Counted from the first letter of the stretch, positions 37,071 to 46,075 are shown. The stretch is 64,000 nt of DNA from Algoriphagus machipongonensis (GCF_000166275.1 NZ_CM001023.1:4322501-4386500), one strand, 5' to 3'. Notes: generated from the letters alone by a model not told the origin. Program-made: numbers and translations.

Positions 37071-37682
37071 TCACATTAATATATTTTGATTGACCCAGTC
37101 AATTTCCTCTTCCCGAATCGTATGTTCAGGATCATCGAAAAGTAGGGTTTTAACTTTTCCTCCCATCTTTGAGATTAAGTCAGCGGATTCTGAAATTCTT
37201 TCAGCTGGAACATGAAAATCTCGATTGCTACTTCCGATAAAAATCGGTGTTTCAAGAAAATCTCCGTGATACTTTTCTGTCTGAATTTTCTCACCAATTA
37301 ATCCACCAGTAAAGGCGATAACTCCTCCTAGTTTTTGAGCATTTCTTGTTGCAAACTCTAAACTTAAACAGGCACCTTGCGAGAAGCCTATGAAATAAAC
37401 ATTTTCAGGTTTTATCCCTGCTTCCATTACTTCATCCCAAGTCTCCTGAATCACCTTTATTGACTTTTCCAATGCCAATTTATTTTGCTGATCAGGAGCC
37501 ATAAAACTATAAGGATACCAAGTTCCCATTTCAGCTTGTGGAGCCAAAAGAGCAAAATCATCCAAATTTAAGTATTGATTTAAGGAAAGAATATTTGTTG
37601 CTGACGCTCCTCTGCCATGGATCATGATGGCTGCCTTCTCAGCTTTATTGATAGGCAATCCACTTAATTTCAAATCAGGCAT
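37071..37682 (-). CDS. Alpha/beta hydrolase, phospholipase/carboxylesterase type (MhqD-like)
   Basis: 203 residues, the length of the small carboxylesterase family. The oxyanion region is IMIHGRGAS, the nucleophile elbow is GFSQG, and the His lies in DPEHTIREE near the C-terminus. It has no signal peptide. Its start overlaps the stop of the dioxygenase gene by 8 bp, so the two are coupled. In Bacillus the MhqD esterase and MhqO dioxygenase are co-regulated by a MarR protein and protect against quinones. The same three protein types occur within 3 kb here, which suggests a similar task. Confidence 0.85.
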   Translation of the reverse strand: MPDLKLSGLPINKAEKAAIMIHGRGASATNILSLNQYLNLDDFALLAPQAEMGTWYPYSFMAPDQQNKLALEKSIKVIQETWDEVMEAGIKPENVYFIGFSQGACLSLEFATRNAQKLGGVIAFTGGLIGEKIQTEKYHGDFLETPIFIGSSNRDFHVPAERISESADLISKMGGKVKTLLFDDPEHTIREEEIDWVNQNILM

Positions 37683-38625
37683 ATTCCTCCGTCTTTAAAG
37701 TGACTGGTGTTAAACTTTTTTCTATTTTTTCACGACTTGGTTCTGCCCATTCTGGAAGTTTGATTAGCTCTCCCAAATGTGCTTCATCCTCATCTATGGC
37801 AAATCCAGGTTCATCAGTAGCAACCTCAAACAATACACCTCCGGGTTCTCTGAAATAAATTGAAGTGAAGTAATTTCTATCTTTTACCTCAGTTGTTTGA
37901 TAGCCATTTTCCATTAATAGCTTTTGCACTTCCAATTGAGAATCGGAATTGGCAGTACGGAATGCGATGTGATGCACTGAACCGGCACTTTGCATGCCTC
38001 TATGTCCATTTGGATTCACAAGGATATCTATAATATCACCTGCTTTTCCTTCTGTGCCATATCGGAAACGATCTCCCTCCTGACCTATGAAATGATAATC
38101 CATAAAACCAGTCAATAAGCGCTCGGTAGCGTCTTTTTCTCGAAGGTTTAAGGTAGCACCAAAGAATCCTCTGATGGAATTCTCTTTGGGAATTTGTCCA
38201 TAGGTCCAACCTTTCCTATCATCTGTATCGTTTTCCACCAACTCGATACCCATCCCATCATGGTCTTCAAATCGGATCACTTTATTTCCAAACCGATCCA
38301 ACACATCCGAAACAGGAATTCCAAATTTCTTCAATCTTTCGATCCAAAAATTCAAAGAATTAGTAGGAATAGAAAACGCCGTATAGGTCAATTCACCTGT
38401 TCCCTTACTTCCTTTTCGGGCTCCGGTAAAAGGGAATGTGGTAAAGATAGTACCAGGACTTCCCAGTTCATCGCCGAAATAGAAATGATACACGTCAGGC
38501 GCATCAAAATTGATGGTCTTTTTAACCAATCTCAACCCCAGAATACCAGTATAGAAATCGATATTGGCTTGTGGATTTCCAGCAATAGCTGTGATATGGT
38601 GTATTCCACTGATTAATGGTTTCAT
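37675..38625 (-). CDS. Ring-cleaving dioxygenase-like VOC protein (MhqO-like)
   Basis: 316 residues with two vicinal-oxygen-chelate halves. The N-terminal module begins GIHHITAIAGNPQANIDFY; the C-terminal module has SVHHIAFRT and ends with LFEVATDEPGF, where the His and Glu can bind the metal. In the family, such proteins are linked to detoxification of hydroquinones and other electrophiles. It is coupled to the MhqD-like esterase downstream. The gap to the upstream yceI-like gene holds a terminator, so it probably has its own promoter in 38626-38683. Confidence 0.88.
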   Translation of the reverse strand: MKPLISGIHHITAIAGNPQANIDFYTGILGLRLVKKTINFDAPDVYHFYFGDELGSPGTIFTTFPFTGARKGSKGTGELTYTAFSIPTNSLNFWIERLKKFGIPVSDVLDRFGNKVIRFEDHDGMGIELVENDTDDRKGWTYGQIPKENSIRGFFGATLNLREKDATERLLTGFMDYHFIGQEGDRFRYGTEGKAGDIIDILVNPNGHRGMQSAGSVHHIAFRTANSDSQLEVQKLLMENGYQTTEVKDRNYFTSIYFREPGGVLFEVATDEPGFAIDEDEAHLGELIKLPEWAEPSREKIEKSLTPVTLKTEEYA

Positions 38626-38683
38626 GACTTTGGGGAAATTGGTTTATGTTAATTTCTATCAATTAAATAACTAAGCGATTCTT

Positions 38684-38725
38684 AAGGAAAAGAAACCTTT
38701 GAGATAGCACCTATCCCAAAGGTTT
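38684..38725 (-). terminator. Intrinsic terminator of the yceI-like gene
   Basis: On the minus strand AAACCTTTGGGATAG, a 3-base loop and CTATCTCAAAGGTTT give a 15-bp stem with one G-U pair, followed by CTTTTCCTT. It is a strong hairpin with a modest T-tract. Confidence 0.7.
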
Positions 38726-38731
38726 GACTTT

Positions 38732-39274
38732 TTAAGCCTGCTTTACTAACTGAACGCTTAAAATCAATTTTACTTGATCACTTACTACTACAGATCCAGC
38801 TTCAGTTACTGCGGACCAAGCAAGTCCAAACTCTTTTCTATTCACTTTTCCTTCGATGTCAAAACCGGCTTTAGTTTGTCCATAAGGATCTCCAGCCACT
38901 CCACCAAAGTCAACATCCAAGGTTACTTCTTTGGTAGTTTCTCTCATCGTCAAGTCACCGACTAACTTATGGTCGCCACCTTCATTCACTATTTTACCTT
39001 TGAAACTCAATTTAGGATGATTTTCAGCATCAAAGAAATCTGCTGATTTCAAGTGAGTATCTCTGTCAGCTTGATTGGTGTCAATACTGTCGATGTCTGC
39101 AGTGAAAGCTACTTCAGCTCCGTCAAAATCCTCGGAACTACTTTCTACACTTCCTTCAAATTTTCTGAAATATCCCGTAACTGTAGAAATTACTAAGTGT
39201 TTTACTTTAAAAGATACTTCTGAGTGTGTTGGGTCAATCGCCCATTTTGTTGTGGTTAATTCTTTAGTTTCCAT
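38732..39274 (-). CDS. YceI family protein
   Basis: 180 residues. The whole protein is a lipocalin-like YceI barrel: KWAIDPTHSEVSFKVKHLVI at the N-terminus, TGYFRKFEGSVES, and ...FGLAWSAVTEAGSVVVSDQV at the end. Family members bind isoprenoid chains such as polyprenyl or ubiquinone-like lipids. There is no signal peptide, so this one appears cytoplasmic. It is directly downstream of marR, with a 12-bp palindrome (39324-39335) in its promoter region identical to one upstream of marR, so it is probably a target of that regulator. Confidence 0.9.
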   Translation of the reverse strand: METKELTTTKWAIDPTHSEVSFKVKHLVISTVTGYFRKFEGSVESSSEDFDGAEVAFTADIDSIDTNQADRDTHLKSADFFDAENHPKLSFKGKIVNEGGDHKLVGDLTMRETTKEVTLDVDFGGVAGDPYGQTKAGFDIEGKVNRKEFGLAWSAVTEAGSVVVSDQVKLILSVQLVKQA

Positions 39275-39323
39275 TTTGATTTTATTTAGTTGTTATTGAA
39301 TTTATTTTATGTTAATACTTTAA

Positions 39324-39335
39324 ATGTATATACAT
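39324..39335. promoter_or_regulatory. Probable MarR operator upstream of yceI
   Basis: ATGTATATACAT is a perfect 12-bp palindrome, flanked here as TTAAATGTATATACATTAA. It overlaps TACATTTA, the candidate -7 box of the yceI-like gene on the minus strand. An identical site is at 39827-39838. Confidence 0.7.
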
Positions 39336-39353
39336 TAATATAATGAAATTTTT

Positions 39354-39806
39354 TTAACCTCGAAGTTTATCTAGTAAATCATTCAATTGATTCACTTCTT
39401 CTTTGTCCAAATTCACAAATTTCCAGTTGCCTTCTTCCACTTTGGTCTGAAGTTCTGCAAGAATTTTTAATCCCTCTTCCGTGATCAATACATCCACTTG
39501 CCTTCTGTCGTTTGGACATTCAGTTCGTCTTACATATCCTTTCAATTTCAACTTCTCGATCAATCGGGATGCATTAGACATTTTGTTTAACATACGATCT
39601 TGGATAGAAGAAACCGTCGTTGGAACTCCATTTTGCCCTCTTAAAATGCGGAGAACATTGTATTGTTCTGGAGAAATCCCATAAGGTTTAAACAACCCAT
39701 TTTGACAGGTTACCAAGTAACTGTGCGTATACAATAAATTGACAACTGCCTTATTATAAGGGTCTTTGAAAACCTTCTGTTGTATTTCGTCTTCGATCTT
39801 TGCCAT
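39354..39806 (-). CDS. MarR family transcriptional regulator
   Basis: 150 residues with the winged-helix fold: GISPEQYNVLRILRGQNG, the recognition-helix region IQDRMLNKMSNASRLIEKL, and the wing GYVRRTECPNDRRQVDVLIT. The D-x-R-x-x-x-V-x-I-T pattern is typical of the family. MarR dimers bind palindromic sites and release them on contact with phenolic or oxidising compounds. A Cys (about residue 34, VTCQNG) could be redox-active. Copies of ATGTATATACAT precede both this gene and the yceI-like gene, so it probably represses itself and yceI. Confidence 0.92.
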   Translation of the reverse strand: MAKIEDEIQQKVFKDPYNKAVVNLLYTHSYLVTCQNGLFKPYGISPEQYNVLRILRGQNGVPTTVSSIQDRMLNKMSNASRLIEKLKLKGYVRRTECPNDRRQVDVLITEEGLKILAELQTKVEEGNWKFVNLDKEEVNQLNDLLDKLRG

Positions 39807-39826
39807 TATTCTTGCAATTGTATTTA

Positions 39827-39838
39827 ATGTATATACAT
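39827..39838. promoter_or_regulatory. Probable MarR operator upstream of marR (autoregulation)
   Basis: ATGTATATACAT, identical to the site at 39324-39335. It lies just downstream of the -7 box (39840-39847), over the expected transcription start, a position suited to repression. Confidence 0.7.
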
Positions 39839-39839
39839 G

Positions 39840-39871
39840 TAAATGTAAGAAAAGGTTTCAAATTTGTCAAA
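39840..39871 (-). promoter_or_regulatory. Promoter of marR
   Basis: On the minus strand TTTG (39871-39868), 20 bases, TACATTTA (39847-39840). It is close to the Bacteroidota consensus and directly followed by the operator palindrome. Confidence 0.55.
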
Positions 39872-39899
39872 AAAATTTTTCGCCCAACAGATCTCCCCT

Positions 39900-39940
39900 A
39901 ACAAAAATTAATGCAATCCTCTTTATATCAGAGCATTAAT
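39900..39940 (-). terminator. Intrinsic terminator of the alpha/beta hydrolase gene
   Basis: On the minus strand ATTAATGC (39940-39933) pairs with GCATTAAT (39914-39907), with a smaller inner pairing, and TTTTTGTT follows. It overlaps the stop codon. Confidence 0.6.
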
Positions 39941-40743
39941 TAAACACTTTGTTCAATTAACCAATCTCCAATCAATCGATTTATTTCTCTGGGCTTTTCT
40001 ATGCAGCTGCTGTGTCCAGCACCAGGAATTCTATGGAGTTTTGAATTTGCAATACCCATTTGAATGAATTTTGCCTTTTCTGGTTTTGTCGCTACATCTT
40101 CATCTCCCACGATGATCATTGTAGGACAAGAAATGAATTTCAGTTCGTCTTCCACACCCGTCCTATTGATCACCCCATTCACGGGTCCCGTTACAGATTT
40201 CTTATTCCCCATCATTTCCTTTTTCCAAAGCTCCACTTTCTCTTTGTTCAAAGGGTTATTCAGCCAGCTTTCAGCAAACATGATGGGCATGACTTTATTG
40301 GCAACGAGGCCAATCACGCCAAACCATTTGACAATATTATTCAAGGTTCTGTATTTTGGAATATTTTCCACAGGTTCAGAATTGGCTGAGGTTTCCAGTA
40401 AAATCAAACTTTTTAATATTTCAGGGTGTCTGGCTGCCAAGCGAATCCCGACAAAACCTCCCATGGACAAACCAGCAAAATGTACCGGCCCAGGGCATAA
40501 TTCCTTGATAAGCGCCAAGGCATCTTCCGTCAAAGTATCCATGTCAAAAGGAGCTTTAACCTCACTTTTTCCTTGTCCTCGATGATCAAAAGCAATTACC
40601 CTAAAACGAGGAGAAAGAAAATCTATCTGCTCCTGAAACATGCGATGGCTCCAAAGCAATCCATGAGAAAAAATGATAGTCTCCTCACCTACTCCTTGTT
40701 CAGTATAATAGATTTTAACTTGATTTATCTCTAAATAAGGCAT
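39940..40743 (-). CDS. Alpha/beta fold hydrolase (enol-lactonase/haloperoxidase-like)
   Basis: 267 residues, cytoplasmic. The hydrolase motifs are IFSHGLLWSHRMF (oxyanion His-Gly), nucleophile Ser in FAGLSMGGFVG, acid in IIVGDEDVATKPEKA and the catalytic His in IPGAGHSSCIEKP. The length and motifs are those of 3-oxoadipate enol-lactonase-like enzymes, but neighbours give no aromatic pathway, so the substrate is open. It is a single gene, flanked by terminators on both sides. Confidence 0.87.
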   Translation of the reverse strand: MPYLEINQVKIYYTEQGVGEETIIFSHGLLWSHRMFQEQIDFLSPRFRVIAFDHRGQGKSEVKAPFDMDTLTEDALALIKELCPGPVHFAGLSMGGFVGIRLAARHPEILKSLILLETSANSEPVENIPKYRTLNNIVKWFGVIGLVANKVMPIMFAESWLNNPLNKEKVELWKKEMMGNKKSVTGPVNGVINRTGVEDELKFISCPTMIIVGDEDVATKPEKAKFIQMGIANSKLHRIPGAGHSSCIEKPREINRLIGDWLIEQSV

Positions 40744-40749
40744 GGTATA

Positions 40750-40800
40750 AAATAAAAAATAAACTGGGACATCTTGTTAAGTCACAAGAAATCCCAATTT
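40750..40800 (-). terminator. Intrinsic terminator of the amidohydrolase gene
   Basis: On the minus strand AAATTGGGA pairs with TCCCAGTTT (one G-U), with an inner CTTGT/ACAAG stem, followed by ATTTTTTATTTT. Confidence 0.75.
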
Positions 40801-40826
40801 ATATACTCTTTTTTGAATTTTAAGTT

Positions 40827-42419
40827 TTACCAGTCTAAACCTGGTTGATGGATAGGAAAACTTCCTTCCTCCTCTTTTGCCTTGTCTACAATAGCTTTTA
40901 CATCTTCCAGTAATTTCTTCGAATCATAAACAATCCCATCTTTCACGGTATACTTAACCCCTCCGACACGAATTGCTTTATTATTTTCATCAATTCGAAT
41001 CGCTCCTGTTCCATAAAGCACTTTCAGGTTTTGAAGAGGGTTTTCCTCCACGATTACAAAATCGGCTAATTTCCCTACTTCTACTGTACCGATTTGATCT
41101 TCCATCCCCATTAACTCTGCTCCATACATGGTGGCAGATCGAATCACTTCCAATGGGTGAAAACCCGCTTCCTGAAGCAATTCCAATTCTCTTATGTAAG
41201 CAAAGCCGTAAAGCTGGTAGATAAAACCTGAGTCAGACCCTGCAGTAACTCTACCTCCACGATTTTTGTACTCATTTACAAAAGTCATCCAAAGCTGATA
41301 ATTTTTCTTCCATTGGATTTCAAGAGATGTCGTCCAATCAAACCAATAGGAACCGTGAGATTGTCTACTTGGCTCATAAAATTTCCAAAGAGACGGCAAA
41401 GTATAAACCTCATGCCACTCCGCTCTCTGTGCTCTCATCAAATCTCGGTTGGCTTCATAAATATTAAATGTAGGATCAAGCGTGAAATCAAGCTCCAATA
41501 ATTCATTCATTACCTTGTTCCAATGCTCCGAATATGGTGGTGCAGCCTGCTCCCAAAGCTTTCCTGCCTCCGAAAATCTATGCTGCTCGTTTTGGTAATT
41601 ATAATCAACTGGAAAATCCTGAACTGTTCTATTTTCAAACAATGCTTCAGGAAGTCCATACCAATGCTCCATAGAAGAAAGACCCGCTCTAGCAGAATTC
41701 AACACATTCCACCTTGCAACATCCATTTGTGCGTGGTGCATAGCAGAGCGCAATCCTATTTTTTTATTCTGAGAAATAGCAGCTTCCATTACTTCTGGCT
41801 TAGCACCAAAAAATTTAATCCCATCTGCTCCTTTTGCTTCATTAGAATTAACCCAGGCGATAGCTTCTTCAGCATTGGTAATTGGTTTTTCTGATCCTTG
41901 TCCGAAACCAGTATATGCTAAGATTCTAGGAGCCGTAATTTCATTGGCAGCAGACTTTTCTTTTTGGTCCAACACCCATTCCAAACCATTTCCTGCGGAT
42001 GGATCTCGTACGGTGGTGATGCCATGGGCAAGCCAAAGTTTAAATACATACTCAGCCGGAGTTCCCTGACCTCTTCCACCGATATGACCATGAGAATCTA
42101 CAAATCCAGGCATTAAAAAATGTCCTTCCAGATCATAGACTTTATCATTTTCTCCAGCTTTTGGCCTTCTATTCTCATTGATTGGTAGTCCTGGATACCC
42201 TACTGTTTGAATCTGGGCGATTTTATTTTTTTCTACTACGATATCTACAGGACCAATCGGTGGTGCTCCTGTTCCATCTATAAGTGTAACTCCTCTCAAA
42301 ATTAGTCGATCATATTGACCATCTCCTTCATTTCGAGCGGGAGCGGGCTCAATTTGTGCTTGAACACAAAAGGTAACCAGGCTACAAAATGTAGCCATTA
42401 GGAATAAAGATTTTTTCAT
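40827..42419 (-). CDS. Secreted amidohydrolase family protein (imidazolonepropionase-like)
   Basis: 530 residues. A signal peptide ends VQAQ. The metal-dependent barrel shows the first HxH in GFVDSHGHIGG, a MHHAQMD His pair, SSMEHW, and the Asp ligand in RVTAGSDSGF. The barrel is flanked by the two parts of a composite beta-sandwich (LRGVTLIDGTGAPPIGPVD early, LADFVIVEENPLQNLK late). Such exported amidohydrolases act on amides or dipeptide-like bonds; the substrate is not known. ATG 42419 is chosen, since the further upstream TTG adds residues in front of the signal peptide. Confidence 0.88.
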   Translation of the reverse strand: MKKSLFLMATFCSLVTFCVQAQIEPAPARNEGDGQYDRLILRGVTLIDGTGAPPIGPVDIVVEKNKIAQIQTVGYPGLPINENRRPKAGENDKVYDLEGHFLMPGFVDSHGHIGGRGQGTPAEYVFKLWLAHGITTVRDPSAGNGLEWVLDQKEKSAANEITAPRILAYTGFGQGSEKPITNAEEAIAWVNSNEAKGADGIKFFGAKPEVMEAAISQNKKIGLRSAMHHAQMDVARWNVLNSARAGLSSMEHWYGLPEALFENRTVQDFPVDYNYQNEQHRFSEAGKLWEQAAPPYSEHWNKVMNELLELDFTLDPTFNIYEANRDLMRAQRAEWHEVYTLPSLWKFYEPSRQSHGSYWFDWTTSLEIQWKKNYQLWMTFVNEYKNRGGRVTAGSDSGFIYQLYGFAYIRELELLQEAGFHPLEVIRSATMYGAELMGMEDQIGTVEVGKLADFVIVEENPLQNLKVLYGTGAIRIDENNKAIRVGGVKYTVKDGIVYDSKKLLEDVKAIVDKAKEEEGSFPIHQPGLDW

Positions 42420-42500
42420 GGTTGGCGGTTTAATATATAATGACAATTAAGATAGGTCAAAATAGGTGAACTTAAAATCAGATTATGATGAACAGCGAAA

Positions 42501-42534
42501 ACAAAAAAAAAGCCCTTTGGAAATCCAAAGGGCT
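42501..42534 (-). terminator. Intrinsic terminator of fabI
   Basis: AGCCCTTTGGA and TCCAAAGGGCT form an 11-bp perfect stem (42511-42534) with a two-base centre. On the minus strand nine T follow. It ends 21 bp after the fabI stop. Confidence 0.9.
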
Positions 42535-42554
42535 AAATTCTATTAATATCGATT

Positions 42555-43370
42555 TTACAAATCCTTAAACTTCTCCATAATGTCTTCAGATATTCCAGTG
42601 AAAGAATACCCTCCGTCATGGAAGAGGTTTTGCATGGTAACCATTCTAGTCAAATCTGAGAACATAGTCACGATATAGTCTGCACAACTTTCAGCGGATG
42701 CATTTCCCAGTGGAGAAAGCGAATCGGCAAAATTGTAGAATGAATCAAATCCTCCAATTCCAGTTCCTGCGGTAGTTTTTGTTGGGGATTGTGAAATCGT
42801 GTTGACACGTACATTCTTTAGCTTACCATATCGATAGCCATAACCTCTGGCAATACTTTCAAGCAATGACTTTGCATCAGCCATATCAGTATAAAAAGGG
42901 AATACTCTCTGTGCTGCAATATAAGATAGCCCTACGATGGATCCCCACTCTTTCATGACGTCCATTTTCTCAGCTACCTGCATCATTTTATGAAATGAAA
43001 TAGCTGACACATCGTAAGACTTCATCGCCCAATCATAATTCAAATCACCATAGGAGCGACCTTTTCGAATGTTTGGAGACATCCCGATGGAATGCAAAAT
43101 AAAATCAAAATCTCCACCCAAATACTCTTTGGCTTCGGTATAGAGCTTTTCAATATCTTCTAAACTAGTCGCATCAGCAGGGATAACGATGGTATCACAC
43201 TCTTTTGCAAGATCGTTGATAGCTCCCATTCTCATAGCAATAGGGGCATTTGTCAATACAAATCGAGCACCTTGTTCCTTAGCTTTCAATGCGGTTTTCC
43301 ATGCAATGGAATTCTCGTCAAGGGCACCAGTGATGATACCTAGTTTTCCTTTCAGCAAATTTTCTGGCAT
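42555..43370 (-). CDS. fabI: Enoyl-[acyl-carrier-protein] reductase (NADH), FabI
   Basis: 271 residues. The Rossmann start GKLGIITGALDENSIAW is the FabI form of the dinucleotide loop. The active site reads Y150, Y160 and K167 (GLSYIAAQ, FPFYTDMADAK), with exactly the 10- and 7-residue spacings of E. coli FabI. The enzyme reduces trans-2-enoyl-ACP in the last step of fatty-acid elongation and is the triclosan target in many bacteria. ATG 43370 is chosen over TTG 43376. It lies 84 bp after recN and has a candidate -7 box of its own, followed by a strong terminator. Confidence 0.95.
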   Translation of the reverse strand: MPENLLKGKLGIITGALDENSIAWKTALKAKEQGARFVLTNAPIAMRMGAINDLAKECDTIVIPADATSLEDIEKLYTEAKEYLGGDFDFILHSIGMSPNIRKGRSYGDLNYDWAMKSYDVSAISFHKMMQVAEKMDVMKEWGSIVGLSYIAAQRVFPFYTDMADAKSLLESIARGYGYRYGKLKNVRVNTISQSPTKTTAGTGIGGFDSFYNFADSLSPLGNASAESCADYIVTMFSDLTRMVTMQNLFHDGGYSFTGISEDIMEKFKDL

Positions 43371-43388
43371 ATACAATTATGTTGATTT

Positions 43389-43396
43389 CAAAAATA
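43389..43396 (-). promoter_or_regulatory. Candidate -7 box of fabI
   Basis: TATTTTTG on the minus strand matches TAnnTTTG. No clear -33 TTTG was found. Read-through from recN is also possible. Confidence 0.35.
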
Positions 43397-43454
43397 AAGG
43401 TAAAAATAGAGAAAATTTGCCATTCAGTCCCTACAATTCCCTCTTGACTCTGAC

Positions 43455-45107
43455 TTATCGCTTCAGCAACTCTTTAGCACTTTCCAAAGCAGAATTACTT
43501 GGACTTGCTCCTCCGATCATTTTTGCGAGCTCCAATATCCTCTCCTCTTCATTTAGTTCTTTGATCTTACTGATTGTCTTTTTAGAGGAATTATCCTTGT
43601 AAACAAAATAATGCAAATCTCCTTGGCCAGCGACCTGTGGCAAATGGGTAATACAAATCACCTGATGCTGTTCTGAAATTTTCTTCATCATCCGAACCAT
43701 CTGCAATGCAACTTCCCCAGAGATCCCTGAATCTATCTCATCAAAAATCAAAGTAGGCAAAGCCATTTTATCGGCCATTAGATATTTGATAGCAAACAAT
43801 AATCTGGAAAATTCTCCACCTGAGGCGACTTTTTTAAGTGGCTGAAGAGCGGTCCCTTTATTGGCCGAAAAAAGTATTTCTATTTGATCAAGCCCATGCG
43901 AACTCGGATCGATCGATGTTAAATCCACTTTCAACTTGGCGTTTTCCATCCCAAGTTCTGACAATAGCTTTTCCATTTCCTTTTGGAAAGAAGGAAAAAC
44001 AGCTGCCCTTTTTTTACTTAAGGCTTTTCCCGCCTCCTTAAGAGTCAAAAGAGATTTTTGAAGGTTGGCATCTGCTTCTGATAAGGTCTCATCTAAATTT
44101 TGGGCTTGGAAAACTTTCTCCGCTAGTTCTTTCTCCAAGTCTACCAATTCATCCAAGGAGTCGACTCCGTGTTTTTTCTGTAATTGATAAATCTTACTTA
44201 AGCGATCCCTAATCTCATCCAATTTTTCAAAATCAACTTCTACTTCTGCTTCTTCATCACCTAATGTGGCTTCCAAGTCTTTCAGTTCAATCAACAAACT
44301 CTGAAAACGCTCCTTTAGCTCAGAAAATTTATGAGCCAAACGCTCCAAAGTTCCCATCCCGTTTTGGACTTGCTCCATTCCCTGCAAAATCCCAACCTGC
44401 TCATCATTGAAAAGATGGAGCATTTCATTGATTTTCAACTTGATTTCCTCGGCATTTTCAAGAACCTCTTGTTTGGACTCTAGATCAGGCTGCTCTCCCT
44501 TCTGAAGCGTCAAAGCACTTAGTTCCTCCAGTTGAAACTGATTGAAATCAGCTTCCTTTTGGAGCTCGCTTGCTTTTTTCTGAAGCTCCTGAAATGCTGA
44601 TTGATCTTTTCGGAAGGCTTTAAATGCTTTTTGATAGGATTTTAATTCGGTTCCAGTCTGCGCATAGGCATCAATCAATCGCAATTGATAAGCACCATCA
44701 CCTAGCTGTAATGTGTCATGTTGTGAATGCACGTCCATCAGCTTTCCACCTAAAAATCGAAGCTTTTCTAAAAGCACAGGCGTATCATTAATAAAGGACC
44801 TTGATTTTCCACTTGGGCTAATCTCTCTCCTTACGATACAGTTCTCTTCAAAATCTAGCTCCTCCTGTTCAAAAAAATCTTTCAACCCGTACTCTCCAAT
44901 ATTAAACACCCCCTCTATGATGCACTTTTTATCTTCGTACAACAAAACTTTGGTATCTGCTCGATTTCCTAATAATAGCCCTGCAGCTCCCAGCATGATG
45001 GATTTACCAGCACCAGTTTCACCAGTTATCATACTCAAACCCTTACTGGGTTTCATGTGCAACTGGTCAATCAATGCGTAATTCTGAATCGTAAGAGATA
45101 GTAACAT
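43455..45107 (-). CDS. recN: DNA repair protein RecN
   Basis: 550 residues, an SMC-like protein. Walker A GETGAGKS (29-36) is followed by long coiled coils (about 150-370) and the C-terminal ATPase half with VASGGEFSRLLFAIKYL (signature) and LPTLIFDEIDSGISGEVA (Walker B). RecN acts early in double-strand break repair, bringing DNA ends together. It is the last gene of the bamD-rpoZ-coaBC-porD-recN run, an order often seen in Bacteroidota; fabI follows. Confidence 0.95.
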   Translation of the reverse strand: MLLSLTIQNYALIDQLHMKPSKGLSMITGETGAGKSIMLGAAGLLLGNRADTKVLLYEDKKCIIEGVFNIGEYGLKDFFEQEELDFEENCIVRREISPSGKSRSFINDTPVLLEKLRFLGGKLMDVHSQHDTLQLGDGAYQLRLIDAYAQTGTELKSYQKAFKAFRKDQSAFQELQKKASELQKEADFNQFQLEELSALTLQKGEQPDLESKQEVLENAEEIKLKINEMLHLFNDEQVGILQGMEQVQNGMGTLERLAHKFSELKERFQSLLIELKDLEATLGDEEAEVEVDFEKLDEIRDRLSKIYQLQKKHGVDSLDELVDLEKELAEKVFQAQNLDETLSEADANLQKSLLTLKEAGKALSKKRAAVFPSFQKEMEKLLSELGMENAKLKVDLTSIDPSSHGLDQIEILFSANKGTALQPLKKVASGGEFSRLLFAIKYLMADKMALPTLIFDEIDSGISGEVALQMVRMMKKISEQHQVICITHLPQVAGQGDLHYFVYKDNSSKKTISKIKELNEEERILELAKMIGGASPSNSALESAKELLKR

Positions 45108-45144
45108 GAGGTTGGCTTGAAAAGCACAAAGTTAAAAATCGAGT

Positions 45145-46047
45145 TTAGCTTTTCAGTAACTCGTTATATTTTCTAGCATTATTCGGATCTACTTCTAGCA
45201 GAAGTTCGACTAGTTCTGTCCGTATTTCTAAGGAAGCTCCTTTGAATACCTTTGAAATCTCATCCCCTTTTGCATCCATAAAGGTAATAGTCAAAATTCC
45301 ATTCGGCTGAGCTTTGTTTGCTTCTGCTACCAATCTCACTGCCTCCAACATATTCTCATATGCTTTTTCGGGTTCTGTCAACAAAATATCCAAGCCCTGC
45401 CTATGGTAAAGGTAATTTGCTTCACGAATTGGAGCGTAAACTGGGGATGAATAAATATCATTGATCAACCAATATCGATTCCTACGGTCTGTAGGACTTT
45501 GAACCCAGCCAGGTCGTCCGGATTGCTGTGCATTATTGACTATATCATTGGCAATTTCAAAAAACTGCTGACCTCCTTCTTTTTCAAAAGTGTCATAATC
45601 CATCCCTAAAGCGATATGAGCATAATATCCCAATAATGAGCTAATGTTATTCAGGAAATTAAATCGGTTGAACTCCAGAGGTTGCGATTCGATGTAATCA
45701 AAATTCCAATTTCTGTCAGCAAAATTAAAAATCAGAGTTTCATAATTGGTTCCGTAAACCGGTCTCACTACTTGAACCTGAACAGTCGCGTTGTAGATCC
45801 CCACTTGTGGGACATCATTAATAGTTATTAGAAGATTGCCTTGAATCCGCTCCTCCGGCCTAAACTCATCCGTTGTCCAGGACCTTCCATTAAGAAACTG
45901 CTCAAAGCTAGTTTTCATCGTGGAGAAAACCGTGGTGTTTTGGATTCTTGCCCGGTCACTATTGATGATTACAGTGAAATTTAATTCTTGGGCTTTAGCG
46001 AAAAATGCCAAGCATATAAAAATGATGCTGAAGACCGCTTTTTTCAT
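45145..46047 (-). CDS. DUF4835 family protein, probable type IX secretion protein PorD
   Basis: 300 residues with a signal peptide ending AKAQ. The family hallmarks are visible: ELNFTVIINSDRARIQNTTV, SFEQFLNGRSWT, and the block FNFLNNISSLLGYYAHIALG. DUF4835 proteins have been assigned to the type IX secretion system as PorD; the assignment here rests on recognition of the family. A T9SS cargo with a C-terminal sorting domain is encoded nearby (48594-49310). It lies between coaBC and recN with short gaps. Confidence 0.85.
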   Translation of the reverse strand: MKKAVFSIIFICLAFFAKAQELNFTVIINSDRARIQNTTVFSTMKTSFEQFLNGRSWTTDEFRPEERIQGNLLITINDVPQVGIYNATVQVQVVRPVYGTNYETLIFNFADRNWNFDYIESQPLEFNRFNFLNNISSLLGYYAHIALGMDYDTFEKEGGQQFFEIANDIVNNAQQSGRPGWVQSPTDRRNRYWLINDIYSSPVYAPIREANYLYHRQGLDILLTEPEKAYENMLEAVRLVAEANKAQPNGILTITFMDAKGDEISKVFKGASLEIRTELVELLLEVDPNNARKYNELLKS

Positions 46048-46075
46048 AGGTCTAAAAATAATGAAATATTCAGGT

